A stretch of 64,000 nt of DNA from Acanthosepion pharaonis (lineage: Eukaryota; Mollusca; Cephalopoda; Sepiida; Sepiidae), in NCBI GenBank assembly GCA_903632075.3, contig CAHIKZ030004553.1, positions 62,001-126,000 on the forward strand, read 5' to 3'. The position numbers were made by a program, and so were the translations under genes. Positions 12,721-25,339 of the stretch are shown here, piece after piece (positions within the stretch are counted from its first letter, which is position 1; the number at the start of each line of letters is the position of its first letter). The notes beneath the pieces were generated by a model. It was not told where the DNA came from. It did not search any database and saw only the letters and a list, made by a program, of their open reading frames with translations.

Positions 12721-13224
12721 AAACAAATTAAACTAGAATAGTTCTGGATAATCAAACCAAAAATATTAACATTTTTTTTCTTTATCTCAATTTAAAATAT
12801 TTCAAGTTGTTTTTTAAAAAAGACTTTTGATTCACAGTGAAATTCAGGCAACAATCTGTTGCAGTGTTTTTTTCTTAACCTTTATTGATAAAATCAAGTA
12901 AATTGTAATGTAGCTTTTAATAATTCAAGAGAGATATTCTTGAGTCTTCGGAAAGCTATGTGAGCAAAGAATTTGACAGATTGCATAATTGGTTGATAAA
13001 TAAAATTAGCTGCAAATGTAATATTTCTTGCATTATAGCCACAGTTGTTAAATTCCAATGGTTTTATGACATTTTATTTTGAACCAGATTTCATGGAATT
13101 AGCAAGAAGCCTCATTTTTTTAATAATATTGTTCACCCAAAGAGTAAGTCAAAGTAGAAGGTTAAGTTTGTTGTAAGGTTGTAAAGAGGGATAAATAAGA
13201 AGTGTATATTATGAGGATATGTAG

Positions 13225-13560
13225 GATAGATTATGGCTGACCTTAGATTTGAAGCGGTTAAGACCGCAGTGACTAGAGAAGCATCCTCTTGGGTGTCTGT
13301 TTCACAAAATAACCGTTTTGGGAAAGAAGCTGTCTGAGTAGAACTTCTACTTTACCAATAGTATACAAAGGGAATGAGGATGCTTCAACACTGTGTATGT
13401 GGCATGGTGGGTCCTAGCTGAGAAGGTCTGAACTAGTGAAACTAAGGAATCTAACTTGTCTGAACATTTGACATGAAAATAGTGATAGAATAACAAGAAG
13501 CTAGTGGTGTTTTGTCTGTGGGGACTGGGCTGTAGGGTGGGGTACAAGAGACAGGTTTTA
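13225..13560 (-). mobile_element. LINE relic, family 2 (ORF2 C-terminus)
   Basis: The minus strand encodes TSFLLFYHYFHVKCSDKLD and RTHHATYTVLKHPHSLCI, followed out of frame by a WNR-like segment. It is the same tail as at 5590-6105 and 42800-43300. It is interrupted by a frameshift near 13347. Confidence 0.7.
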
Positions 13561-13783
13561 AAAATTTTTCATACTACATATTCTTTAGATGGAGAATTTT
13601 TTTTAAGGCAAAATGATAAATATGAAGAGAAACCAATGATGTTCAAAAATAGTACGCTGTTTTCAAATAGTCTTTTTCCCTTGAAAGAACTAATTGATAA
13701 ATTGGTCACATGACCATGTATATTCCACACTTGTAATTTGAAGTCATGTCTTGATTATACACCTTAGAAAATGATGGTTAAAG

Positions 13784-13845
13784 AGATCTTAAGGTTAACG
13801 AGATCTTAAGGTTAACTTTTTTTTTTTTTTTTTTTTTTAAATAAT
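13784..13845. repeat. Short tandem duplication plus poly(T)
   Basis: gagatcttaaggttaa occurs twice in tandem and is followed by a run of more than 20 T. Confidence 0.8.
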
Positions 13846-14599
13846 GAAATAGACTATGCTTTTAAAACCTTACCAGTCCTTGAATACATATTACAAACAG
13901 GATGTTTGAATATCATATATAAAATATATTCTACAATATAACGTATATAACTTGCATTCCAGATTTGTCTAGGTGACATTGTTGTGGTAAACAGATATAT
14001 GAAAACATGAATGTCCTCTATTTGTTGGTCGACCTCAAACCATTACCTGTAGTATATTGAATGAGGTAATATTTGAAGCAAAATCTTTGAAGAATGAGGT
14101 ATGCATTATATGATTGATTGATTTGTTTATTTAATGACTTAAGAACCATTTATAGGTTATTTCAGATTATAGGAGATTACTTACAATACGCAGTTTTCTT
14201 TTCCCAGGTGATTTCCCCATGTAAGTACATTATATGAAGAAAAACACAATACATATTATCAGGGCCAGTGCAGGTGTCTTGTGCACCACCCCAATCAAAA
14301 ATAAGGGGATCCGCTCTATTACATCTCAATTTTCATAAGGTAGTATTCATATAAAATACAAATTTTATAGTAAGTACTATGTGGAATAATGGATCATATG
14401 CAACAATATAGTTGATTAACTCAACAGGAAAAATTGAAAAAAAAAAAATAATCACAGTATCTAAATCCAAATTAGAGACATGTCATAATAGATCATTACA
14501 TCTTAGCACCATTTACATATAAATCAACAATATTTTCTGGCACTTTTTAACATCAACTTGAGATTTTTCTGTTAAAAAGTTGAATAATTTTATCATATT

Positions 14600-15157
14600 C
14601 AATATTATGGATAAAAAATAGTGAATTTTATCTAGTGTTTTTTTATGGATAAAAAATAGTAAATTTTATCTAGTGTTTTTTTATGGATAAAAAATAGTAA
14701 ATTTTATCTAGTGTTTTTTTTTATGGATAAAAAATAGTAAATTTTATCTAGTGTTTTTTTTTATGGATAAAAAATAGTAAATTTTATCTAGTGTTTTTTT
14801 TTTATGGATAAAAATAGTAAATTTTATCTAGTGTTTTTTTTTATGGATAAAAATAGTTTTTTATAGTTTTTTTTTATGGATAAAAATAGTAAATTTTATC
14901 TAGTGTTTTTTTTTATGGATAAAAAATAGTAAATTTTATCTAGTGTTTTTTTTTTTTATGGATAAAAAATAGTAAATTTTATCTAGTGTTTTTTTTTTAT
15001 GGATAAAAAATAGTAAATTTTATCTAGTGTTTTTTTTTATGGATAAAAAATAGTAAATTTTATCTAGTGTTTTTTTTTTATGGATAAAAAATAGTAAATT
15101 TTATCTAGTGTTTTTTTTATGGATAAAAAATAGTAAATTTTATCTAGTGTTTTTTTC
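14600..15157. repeat. Minisatellite, about 38-bp unit, about 13-14 copies
   Basis: The unit reads ttatggataaaaaatagtaa then attttatctagtgttttt. Copies are nearly identical in the core and differ mainly in T-run length (7 to 11) and A-run length. One unit near 14850 is internally damaged. The array is too regular in spacing and too T-rich to be anything but slippage and unequal crossover. Confidence 0.95.
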
Positions 15158-15378
15158 AAAAACAGCATGATCAAAAACAAATTCATGGATTTGGCCCTTA
15201 AAGGACCCCAGAATGACATCAAAATCTGAAAATTTTTCAACCTTTGATAGTTTTGCTTAGTTTAACTTGTAATGTAGATAAATGTAGGTAGAAAAAAAAA
15301 AAAAAAAAAAGCAAATGTTGATAAGTAGTGTCTAAGGCCCACAATCAGGCTTAGGTGTCCAGGGTAATAAACTGGCTC

Positions 15379-15435
<57 letters not shown>
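15379..15435. repeat. (TA)n microsatellite
   Basis: A TA run of about 57 bp. The surrounding 15160-16370 holds no recognisable gene or mobile element. Confidence 0.9.
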
Positions 15436-15438
<3 letters not shown>

Positions 15439-16374
15439 TAGATAATAATATAATGCCTAAAACAAGTTCAATCAAATTGCAGACATGACATTACTGTCTC
15501 TGCCAAACAGACACCATACCTAATTGATGTTTGCTGAGAGTACTTTTTATTAAATCTAATTTTTTCTGTTATCGAAAACATTGCAAGTGATATTTTGATG
15601 TTAAAATATGTGGCCTGTGGGGGAAGAAAGATCATATGGACATTTAAAACCATATCATATTTCATTCATTTTTAACACAATGCTATGTTTTTGAACCGTG
15701 TCTCTTATTTCAGAGAATCAGCACAAGTCCACCGACTTGGATACCATAGCCCAAACATTCTCCTGTATACCATTGTGTGGTTCTCATAGAGAGGGTAATA
15801 ACAAATTTAACAAATGCATGATTGCTCAGCACGGCTACTTCTGATCAACCAGGGCTAGTTATCCTCACTTGCACTTAACCTGACATCTGAACTGACCACA
15901 ATGAACTTAAATATATACTATTTTTTATAACTATATACTCTGTGTTAAAGAATTATTTTCAAGTTGAAAAATACATACATTTTTTAAATTCTTAATTTTT
16001 AGCCATGGTCAGATAATGATGTTTTTCTCATCATTGCTAAATAGTATTGATTACATCTTTCTTTTATTAACGCATTCAGCGCAATATTGTTGTCAGGCTG
16101 TAATGACCTATTTGAAAAAATATTAAATTGCTATCTACTGGAAATAAATGTCTATAAATCTGCTGATGGTGAATTCTCATGGTCGAAGCAATTTTGGTTT
16201 TGAGGGGATATTCTGCAGTGCTAAATGACACCCCTATTGCACGTTGTCACAAAACAGGTTGTGTTGTATGCTACTATATGTCTATGCTCATTTGGAAATA
16301 ACACTAAGCACTAATTAGTATATAACACAAATACTAGGTACTGATATTTCACATTCTCTCTGACACACACACAT

Positions 16375-16723
16375 ATTGGGGCAGTAGATCATTATTCAAA
16401 CATTATATTGTCAAATATAACAGACAACGAATGTCTCTTATGTTTGATCATGAACTAGTCTATATTCGTTATCATTGCATAGAAATCTTTATGTCAACAT
16501 AACAGAATATAATCTTTGATGTTGAATATCTTTGTTTAAATGTCCGCATAACCACTCTGAAGATGGCTTGTAAGTCGAAAGCTTAGATCAAGGAACAGCA
16601 TAATAAAAAAAATACCCAAATGTTGGACAATTTTTGTCTTTCTTTTCTCACAAAATTAAAGCAACTATACAAAATTTAGAATGGCTCATGATCAAACAAA
16701 ATAGACATTTGTTGTCTGTTATA

Positions 16724-16735
<12 letters not shown>
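16375..16735. mobile_element. Penelope-like end fragments, inverted pair
   Basis: The right part (about 16555-16730) has gaagatggcttgtaagtcga, aagcttagatcaaggaacag and gacatttgttgtctgttata, matching the ends of the Penelope element at 31720-34500. The left part (about 16390-16460) carries the last of these words in reverse complement (tataacagacaacgaatgtc). A (TA)n tract of about 43 bp follows at 16730. Confidence 0.65.
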
Positions 16736-16778
<43 letters not shown>

Positions 16779-16814
16779 ACTCTTCCATTGATTTCTGTGT
16801 ATGAGTATCTGACA

Positions 16815-16985
16815 ACTTCATTCAGTTTTTATGTTTGTGTTGTATGTGACACTTCAGTACTGCTAGTGACCTGCATACAAGTCCACATATTGTGCAACAG
16901 CGAAGATCTCGGGACATAGACACAGGAATATTTGTTGATTGTCTTTTGTCTCTTTGCTGGTCAATATGACTGATTCCAAAATTTC
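16815..16985 (-). pseudogene. LINE ORF2 C-terminal C2H2 zinc finger, relic
   Basis: The minus strand encodes QQRDKRQSTNIPVSMSRDL and then CTICGLVCRSLAVLKCHIQH. Spacing is C-x2-C-x12-H-x4-H, a good C2H2 finger. Many LINE ORF2 proteins end in such a finger close behind a DKR-like segment. Its upstream part is cut by the mariner copy that starts at 17034. Confidence 0.55.
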
Positions 16986-17033
16986 TGATACTACTCTGGC
17001 ATACATATCTCAAGTTATATATACAGGGTGCGA

Positions 17034-17894
17034 TGGATAAATTGTCATCTAAATTATTCAAAAATTAAAATAACACTGAAATCTTATTTTAACATATATT
17101 TACCAAAATTACACAAAAATATCTTCAAATACTAAAGAGTAAATTTATTCAATAAAATCACCATTGGCTTCAACCACAGCCTCCAGATGACTTTGGAATC
17201 TACTGCAACACTTCTGGGTGGTCTCCTTGTTGGTGAATGCTGTCATAATTCTTGCCTTCAGTTCATCATTGGTATTACAAGAGTTTTGCTGGTCTCTCAC
17301 TCAACTGAACCCCCATATAATAATCAAGTGGGTTGCAGTCTGGGGAGTTAGGTGGCCAGATGTAAGCGGTGGTGTGGTTGCATAAATTGTCTGACTACAA
17401 AGATTGGATTCTCCTGTTTGTGTGGCATGGTGCAGAATCCTGTTGTCAGACATAGGGTTTTCCAACAGCCACTCTCTTGACCCAGGGAAGCACTGCCTCC
17501 TCAAGGCACTTGATGTAGGCCTCTGTATTGAGTCTGAGGCCCTGTGGAAAGAGGAATGTTCTTACCAGAATGAACAAAGTGAGTTTCCCGAGCTGCTATA
17601 TCTTTGTAATCACCATTAGACTAATCCAACTTTTTCTGAATCCTCTGCCTCTCAGATTGATGCCCAAACACTCTGAAATGTTTGTATTGGAGCATCTGGA
17701 GCGAATACCAAACAGTATAGCATTGCTGTTTCTTAATTTCTGGTGGAGTGAATTGTGTCACGGTGCTCTTTTTCTCACAGATGGCGCCCAACTGACCCTA
17801 CTGTACTGTGTAGTTGATAAAATCTAAAACAAACAATGCACATGCACAAAATTAAAAATATGAAATGTTGACAATTTGCCCATTGCACCCTCTG
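17034..17894 (-). mobile_element. Mariner deletion derivative, copy A
   Basis: The ends are inverted: cagggtgcgatggataaatt at left and acaatttgcccattgcaccc near the right end. A TA dinucleotide flanks each side, as expected for Tc1/mariner. On the minus strand the transposase text appears in pieces: the N-terminal AQFTPPEI-like start, then GLRLNTEAYIKCLEE and WPPNSPDCNPLDYYM. The middle of the DDE domain is missing. At 861 bp it is shorter than a full mariner of about 1.3 kb. Confidence 0.85.
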
Positions 17895-17897
17895 TAT

Positions 17898-17910
17898 GTA
17901 TGTATGTATG

Positions 17911-17954
<44 letters not shown>

Positions 17955-17990
17955 CACACATATATACATATAAGTAATAGGTTTGTTACT
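17898..17990. repeat. (GTAT)n/(TA)n/(CA)n compound microsatellite
   Basis: gtat units pass into (TA)n (17917-17947) and a short (CA)n, directly at the right end of mariner copy A. Confidence 0.9.
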
Positions 17991-18173
17991 TAGCTGATTA
18001 ATGTTACCTTCAGCATCCTAATTCCACTGTTTTGTAGGCGGACCCTCCAGGAATTACACCATCCCCTTGTCAAGCGGGTATCAGCAAGTAACTGCTTATA
18101 CTTCTTGATTTTTCTTTTTTATATGCACTTTTCATTGGTGTAATTTTAATTTTTTTTTGCATAGTGTGTGTGT

Positions 18174-18177
<4 letters not shown>

Positions 18178-18240
<63 letters not shown>

Positions 18241-18255
18241 TGTGTGTGTGTGTGC
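18178..18255. repeat. (TA)n then (TG)n microsatellite
   Basis: A TA run of about 59 bp followed by (GT)n to 18253. Apparent Tyr-Ile peptides here are microsatellite artefacts. Confidence 0.95.
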
Positions 18256-18829
18256 ATATGATACTAGTATTGAACTTGGAAAAAAAAATACTTGAGAATA
18301 TCCAAGCCACAATTGTACTGTGATCTGTAAGCATACTGAGGAAGGTGCTGGAGATTTGAGGAGGTTTGCTGTCAGTCACTCTTGAGCAATAGCCCGCAGA
18401 CATCTAGTGTGAACATGTAAATACATGAAATAATAAAAAGAAGAAAAATATATAGATGCCATCTTAACTAAAATACTGTAGAGACTTGATGTCACTTGAA
18501 CTCCAGTGAAAACTCCTAGTTAATGTTTGATGTTAAAAATAAACAAGGATAAAATTAATAAAATGCTATATGTTCCCAGGTAAATTTCTGGCAGAGAAGG
18601 TCACTGCTTCAAAAATTAATAATGTTCGTAATTCTTCAAAATGAAGCATTTTCCTAATTTTCATTGTGATTTCAGATCTTGTATTGATTAAATGATGAAA
18701 ACAAAATATTATATGAATAAATCCTTTAAATTTTAAAGAAGATGATCCTTCATCGAATCCTATAGATTGACACTGCAAATATCACAAATGAAAAACTTCA
18801 AATAAAAAAAAAATCATATTACTTGAAGA

Positions 18830-19090
18830 CTTCCAACATCAGTAACAACTAAAATGCATAGCTAGAAGAGAAAATGATATCAAGCTGTTAACTTTCCACA
18901 CCTACCAAAAACAAAAGGTTTGGGCAGAAATTCCCATCAGGACTAGGAAGAGCAAGAACAATGGACTTGAAAAGTTTAAATTCCTGAATAGCTGTTTTAA
19001 AATGATTTTATCAATTCCAATCAACAGTGACACTAACTGTCCAATTGAATGTTTCATGTATGAAAATAGTTAAAATCACCATTAGCATTT
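18830..19090 (+). repeat. Single arm of the 9.8-11.7 kb inverted-repeat family
   Basis: The order aatgatatcaagctgttaac, ttcccatcaggac, gactt..aa, gatttta..aattccaa and aaaatcaccattag matches 11500-11710 with many substitutions. It is an unpaired copy. Confidence 0.5.
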
Positions 19091-19094
19091 TATT

Positions 19095-22000
19095 TATAAG
19101 CATTTCCAGATGGATGAATCTTGAGTCTGCATTTGCTAGACTTGACACACTTTGGATTCCTCCTGAGGGGGTATTTTAATGACAAATTTAATTGTATGAA
19201 GGCACAATACACTCTAACAATTACAGACCGAACATAATTAAAAGAGGTGGATTAACTGATGTTTGTAACTTGTTCTTTTAGAGTTAAGAACTTTTAGAAC
19301 AATCCAAATATGACCTCATTTGACTATATAATAATTCATATTTTTATCTATAACTTTTTGCTGTGCTAGAGTTAATCTCTTTTGCATTGACAGCCTCACT
19401 ACAGGGGATATAACTCTAAGATTTTTACAAAGTTAGGAGGTGAAAATACTGACTATGAAAGAATAGAGTGCAACAATAATAACTGCAAAAATGATATCAG
19501 TAAACTAATTTCGACTTAAAGATTACTTTTTAAACAAATTATATCATGACATTTTTTTTGTTTTTTGTTTTTTTAATCATAAAAATGTATGATTAATTTT
19601 CAGGTAATAACTGTTAGCACAGAAAACGTATATTTGGAAAAGATACCCTTTAGTGAATTAAGAATTCTTGTTGGAAAAGTTTTAAAAATACTGTATAGAA
19701 TTGTACATTGATTTCATTTTTAAGTTCAAATGCAAACGTATGATACAGACTTGTAACAATCAATAATTCAAAATCCTTAGAAAGCAGAGAAGAAAAAGGT
19801 GTTTGCACAATTTACACTTGTTATAATTTGTATGGAGTGTCCACCCTGTGAATGATAGAGAAACAATTAAAATTATATTTTTGTTCATGCCAATCATTTT
19901 TTGACAATTGTAAATTAAGGATTTTCTAACCGCAACTTGATATTCCATTGTACATTTGTGGAAATGACAAGATGTCTCACCAAAACAACTTTACAGTTAG
20001 CACATTCAAATTTATATATGATGTGTGATATAGATAGCATTTTGACTTATTAAATTATCTTTTCTTTTTAAGAATTTTGAATTAGTTTCCATTTAAGTGT
20101 CCATTGATTTTTGCAATATTTATTAGTTAAAATGTGTTTTCTATAGAAACATTCATTCCTGAAATTTCTAGCAGAGGATGACAGAGGATGCAGAAAGCGA
20201 TGTCTAAGATTTTCAGTGTTGATGTCATTAAAAAGATAAACTTATAGAAATTGTGAGCCTTGCATAATTTTTGTAAAAATAATATTAGAAATTAAAGAGT
20301 TTATTGGAATAATCTAGCATCAAAAACATGTACACTATATTATAAGTGTAGGTTTTATTTTTTTTTTCCTTTTGTTTTTTTTAATGAGTAGGAATCTTGC
20401 TTTGCACATTGCACTAAGATCAGTCAGTTGATTTTTGTTGTAAACTTATTTTCCTTTGCTTGATTTTTTTTTTTTTTATTTTTATATAGTTCCCAACAAA
20501 AACTAATGGCCATGATTTTAAAATATGAAAACCTAAAAAGAAAAAAAAAAAAGAAAATTGCATTTTTTTTCTCATTAGCTAAAAATCCAATTCATGGTGT
20601 TGGTTTGGAGTCCAATTTTAACAGTAAGTAAATCTCCAGTTGAAATGTTTTGATTCTCATTTTCCAGAACAGACAGTGATTATTTTAGCTGACTTTGAAA
20701 TCAGTGAAAATATCAGATTTTTAATTTTTTCTTCAAAGATGTTAATTCTATAAAAGGTTTGAAATAAAAAAATAAAAAATAAAAAACAGTAATATAGGGC
20801 ACAGCATTTTAAAGATTTGTTCAGATGTTCCCGCCAAACCAAAATTTTCATAATCACTGAGAACTGATATTTTAAATTTATTCTTTACTCCCCTTACCCT
20901 GGTAAGGGTATTTCTGTTTGTGGAAGGACTTATGAAATGATTGCAGTATTTTAGGTCTTTTTGTTGAGAAGTAAAAAATATGATTTGTATTTTTTTTTTC
21001 TTGTTAGGCTTCTGTACTTTAAAATTATGGACATTTAGTTGGGACTAATCGTTTTTTTCTAATCTTTTTTAATATACTTTATCACATGTTAATCATTGCT
21101 TTTTTTTTCTTTTCCAAGATTCTTTCAGGTTAATTTTCCTCTATAGATTTAGTGTTTCATTACAGTTTGGTTTTATAAAATTGGAAAAGATGGAGTCCTC
21201 AAAAATTTTTATATTGATGTATTTTGGAAGACGACATATTTTAATCTGATTAAATGTACCTCATTGTATGTCAGAAATTTTCTTCTGGAACTGCTAGGTA
21301 AAACTTAAAAAAAAAATTATCCAAGAAAAAAAAAAAACTGCAAGAAATTGATTTGGTTCAGATAAAAAAAAGTTATTATCGATAGAAGCAAACATTCATA
21401 GATAACTTCCAACGATGAGGTTTGTTTGTTTTCTTTTTTTTAATACTTCACAAATCTGTCTACAATTACACAATGTTAGTAAATTTACTTAATATTAAAA
21501 CAATCTCTCTTAGAAATCATATTTCTTGCAAATTGACATCACAACAAAATTATTTTAATGATTTACACAAGTAACTTACAATTCTGTTTTTCAAAATATT
21601 CAAATTTTAATGTTACTTTCAGTTCCATAATTCAGTTCCTGCCACCCAATAAAGTGTGTTTAACTTCATATTATTTTTTAAAAGTACAGTGGATGTTTGG
21701 TTCATAAATTTGTTCCTGAAGGCTGTTCATCTCCCAAAATGTTGGTAAACCATAGGAATCATAGTAAAATAGATTAACCCATTCCTGGATCTCAGATGAT
21801 TGCTTATTTAAATGTTTACAACAGTGTTTTGTACAGAAGTTCATACATAATAAAAGGATTTGGCCATAATTGGGATGATCAAATCAATATGAATGATCCT
21901 TTCCCTAATTTCATAGTATGGGCTTCATCAGAGAAAGCCAATGAAAATCATTAAGTCTAACACACAAAAATATAAACACAATACTAGACAAAATTTAGAT

Positions 22001-22370
22001 GAAAATTTAATTTAAATTTACCGTATCTGTGTGGAGAAGAGTTGATGGTATAAGTAGAAGGTAGTGAATTAGAGGAAGGGGGAGAGATGTTATTATTTGA
22101 AAAGGAGAGTTTCTTTTGCATAAAAACATCAAGTAGTTGTCTTTCTGGGGTTTCTTAACTTTTTCTTCTTCTCTCTCTTCACACCACTTAACTCTGTTTG
22201 ACACTCAATGGGACTCTCACTAAAAATTTGTCCAATGAGATTTATTCTTTCTTTACATTTTAAAATGTTTCTAAAATGAGATTTAGCATTGTCATTAAAA
22301 ATGTTTTTGTTGTGGCTTTTCACTTTGCCACTATTATTACCCTTCTTTGGCTCCATGGTGCCTTACTCAA
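19095..22370. other. AT-rich sequence without recognisable features
   Basis: Scattered poly(T) and poly(A) runs, no coding-like ORF over 90 codons, no clear exon and no repeat match found. A minus-strand stretch near 22020-22356 is open across a frame change (Lys/Ser/Asn-rich) but I recognise no family. Confidence 0.45.
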
Positions 22371-22372
22371 TA

Positions 22373-22373
<1 letters not shown>

Positions 22374-22443
<70 letters not shown>

Positions 22444-22479
22444 ATCAATCATCAGGCTGCAAGTATTGTTTTTTTCTCT

Positions 22480-22517
<38 letters not shown>
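22374..22517. repeat. Two (TA)n tracts with a 40-bp spacer
   Basis: The tracts are at about 22374-22440 and 22481-22517. The second abuts the left arm of the fold-back that begins at 22518. Confidence 0.95.
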
Positions 22518-22520
<3 letters not shown>

Positions 22521-23717
22521 TCAGTGGTGCATTGTGGGTAGTCCATTTTGGCAGTAGTGGCTTGTTTATTTATTTATTTGGGTTAATTTTACTTGTTTTA
22601 TTTATCCTCATTTTTTATTTTATATATTTGTTCTTTTCAGTTTTTGATGTTTTATTAACGTAGTAAAAAATTTGTGGGGATTTGCTTAGGTTGCTTATTT
22701 AATAGTTTGTTTTGGTCTGGGAAGATAAAGCTATTTATTCATCCAATTTTGGGATTGATTGTTGTAGTCTATTCTGTTATTTTGGCGGGGTGGGGGTCAG
22801 TTTTTAATTTGTTTATTATTTTGGATTGATTACTTGTTTTTGCTTATTTATTTTTATTTGTTCTAATGGTTATTTTAGTGGGAGCGGTTTGTTAATTTGT
22901 TCATTTATTTATTTGGATTAATTTATTTTACTTGGTTTTTCTTATTTAGTTACTTCTTTTTTAATTTGTATATTTTTATTTACTCTTTTTGGTTTTTGAT
23001 TTTTAAGTAACGTAGTAAATTTATTTTATCGTTATATAGCAGTTATAGCTATTTTTTTGTTCAATTTTGGATTGATTATTGTTGTCTATTCTAACGGTTA
23101 TTTTGGCGGGATTTTTTTGTTAATTTGTTTATTATATACTTTATTTATTTGGATTGATTATTTTTACTTTTTTATGTATTTATTTTTTATTTTTATTTAT
23201 TCTATTTCGTATGTTCCAACAGGAATGGTTTGTTAATTTGTTTATTATTTGCTTGGGTTAATTTATTTTACTTGTTTTTTAATATTATTTTGTTTATTTT
23301 TATTTATTCTTTTCAGTTTTCAATTTTTAAATAATGCAGTAAAAATTTGTTTTCATGTCTGCATTTTGAGATGAGCTCAGATCATTTATTTAGTAATTTA
23401 TTTTGGTCTGGGAAGGTAATAATAGCTATTTTTATCTCCAAGCAAAGTTTGCAGGTTTTGGATGTAGGCTGATGATCTTTTCCTTATTTTCCATGATAGT
23501 TTTGGTATGATTTGCATTTTGTTTTTAATTTTTTCTTCCCAGACCAAAACAAACTATTAAATAAGCGACCTAACCAAATCTCCCACCAAATGAAAAACTG
23601 AAAAGAATAAATATATAAAATAAAAACAAGTAAAATAAATTAACCCAAATAAATAGATTAACAAGCCACTCCCACTAAAATAACTGCCAGAATGGACTAC
23701 CCACAATGCACCACTGA

Positions 23718-23767
<50 letters not shown>
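22518..23767. mobile_element. Fold-back element with internal T-rich tandem repeats, bounded by (TA)n
   Basis: The left arm (22518-22710) contains ggtcagtggtgcattgtggg, tagtccattttggcagt and ggcttgttta. The right arm (23555-23720) is its reverse complement (ctgccagaatggactaccca, caatgcaccactgacc). Between them a unit of about 330 bp (ggttatttt..gcggg, ttgttaatttgtttattatt, ttttacttgtttt) recurs about three times. A (TA)n tract borders each outer end. No transposase is visible. Confidence 0.75.
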
Positions 23768-23770
<3 letters not shown>

Positions 23771-23774
23771 AAGA

Positions 23775-23873
23775 AAAAGCCCAACACTCGTGGCCTGACG
23801 ATTGCATCTAGCATGAAACAGCTTGTTGCCTCTGAGTCACTTCAATGTTCACTTATATAAAAACAAACAAGTT

Positions 23874-23904
<31 letters not shown>

Positions 23905-23910
23905 TACACT
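23775..23910. repeat. Half copy of the 'ctagcatgaaac' palindrome
   Basis: ggcctgacgattgcatctag, catgaaacagcttgttgcct and cttcaatgttcacttatata are one arm of the palindrome at 59473-59604. A (CA)n and a (TA)n follow. Confidence 0.7.
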
Positions 23911-23959
23911 GAGTCAACAGCAGCCTAATACTTAGTGTCCACTGAAAATCAACTAATAA

Positions 23960-24870
23960 AAATGATGTAATAAACTTCTATTCCCATCATAACTATGAAA
24001 TAAAATCCAGAATGATCATTGGATTCTATTTAAGAGCACTCAGAATTTGCTGCCCTTATTATTTACATGAAGAGGAGAAATATATTGAAGATACTTTTAA
24101 GACCCTTCAATACCCTAACTATTTCATATTTAATGCAAAAGGCTAAAATATTCCCAAATAGAAAAGCTGTCCTTCCTGACAAACCCAACAAATCATCAAA
24201 AAATATATTATTCTATGCACTAACTCTATCACAACTATAATTGAAAAGAATTTATCTAAACTCAATATAAAATTTGTCACAATTAAATATAAAACAATAA
24301 AAGACTTAATCAATACAAAACAAAACAACAAGCCAAAACTTTAAAGAGGAATTTACTCTATTAACTGCAACGATTGCCAGAAAGAGTATATTGGGGAAAT
24401 TTCAATAAGTTTAAACAAAAGACTATATGAACTCAAGAGAGACATTTAAAATCAAAAAAAAAAAAAAAAAACCTACAAAACTCATTGGTTGTTCTGACTA
24501 TGATTTTGACATAAAAAATGCCACTTTGATTAAAAGAGAAAATAATTCACTAAGATGAAAATGTTTAGAAAGTGCTTTAGTCACTAGTTCAGCCACAGTA
24601 AATTTATGTCCAGGTTGTTACAACATTTCACTATTCTTGGCAGATTTTTTGTTATCACAATATGGGATATTTAAAAACAAAGATGATGGAAAGAAAAAAA
24701 AAAAGAAGATTATAGATGAATTTGGGTAGATCGCAAAAATTATTTCAAAAGATTTTGAAACTACCAGTGTCTCTTGTTCATGTTCATGTATAGTTACAAC
24801 AATGTAAACAGATCCAGTCCAATGAAGGAAGTCTTAACAGATGAAACGCATCACAAATAAACTCCTTCTA
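23960..24870 (+). mobile_element. Penelope-like element fragment (RT C-terminus and GIY-YIG)
   Basis: The broken frame gives RIC..YYLHEEEKYIEDTFK and NYFIFNAKG, then GIYSINCNDCQKEYIGE and SLNKRLYELKRDI. GIY...YIG followed by a conserved Arg and Glu is the endonuclease of Penelope-like retroelements. The minus-strand copy at 62700-63870 shares the same order. Downstream, gaaggaagtcttaacagatg and aaacgcatcac form the typical end sequence. Confidence 0.75.
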
Positions 24871-24959
24871 TTTTGTCTTACAACTTCCTTAAAATATGTG
24901 TGTGTGTTTGAGAGAGAGAGCCTCTTTAGTATACCTATGTTTTTTTAACCTTATATAAT

Positions 24960-25330
24960 GTTCTAAATATAGTCTATTTTAGACTTGAAGAGGTTAAGAT
25001 TTTAGTGATTGGGGAAGCATCCTCTTGGGAGACTGTTCTAAAAAAGTAACAGTTCTGGGGAATATGAAGGGAATGAGGATAATTCAACCCTGTGTAGATG
25101 GAATGCCATGTTTAAGATGTGAAGGTTTGAACTGGTAGAACTAAGGAATGATGCTCATCTGAATATTTATCATGAAAACTGTGAAAGAGTTAGTGGAGAA
25201 CTTATGACCTTTCATCTTTGAGAAAGGGTTGTGGGGTAGAAAATGATTCACCACTCTGTAGCTCTTTTGAAAGCTTCCCAAATCTTGTGATGGGATTTTT
25301 CATTCTCTTATATTTCAAAGTATCATAATC
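24960..25330 (-). mobile_element. LINE relic, family 2
   Basis: The DNA matches 13225-13560 in order (gacttgaagaggttaagat, gaagcatcctcttggga, ggaatgaggat, aactaaggaat, gaaaactgtgaaagagt). It is the reverse strand of the ORF2 tail, strongly decayed. Confidence 0.6.
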
Positions 25331-25339
25331 CAAAACTGA

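Noticed and set aside
14600..15157. Regular repeat array as a CRISPR
   Set aside because: Units are contiguous with no unique spacers, and the DNA is animal; it is a minisatellite.
22020..22356. Lys/Asn-rich minus-strand reading frame spanning a frame change
   Set aside because: No domain, no start or splice context that convinces, and it borders a (TA)n tract and fold-back; left unassigned.
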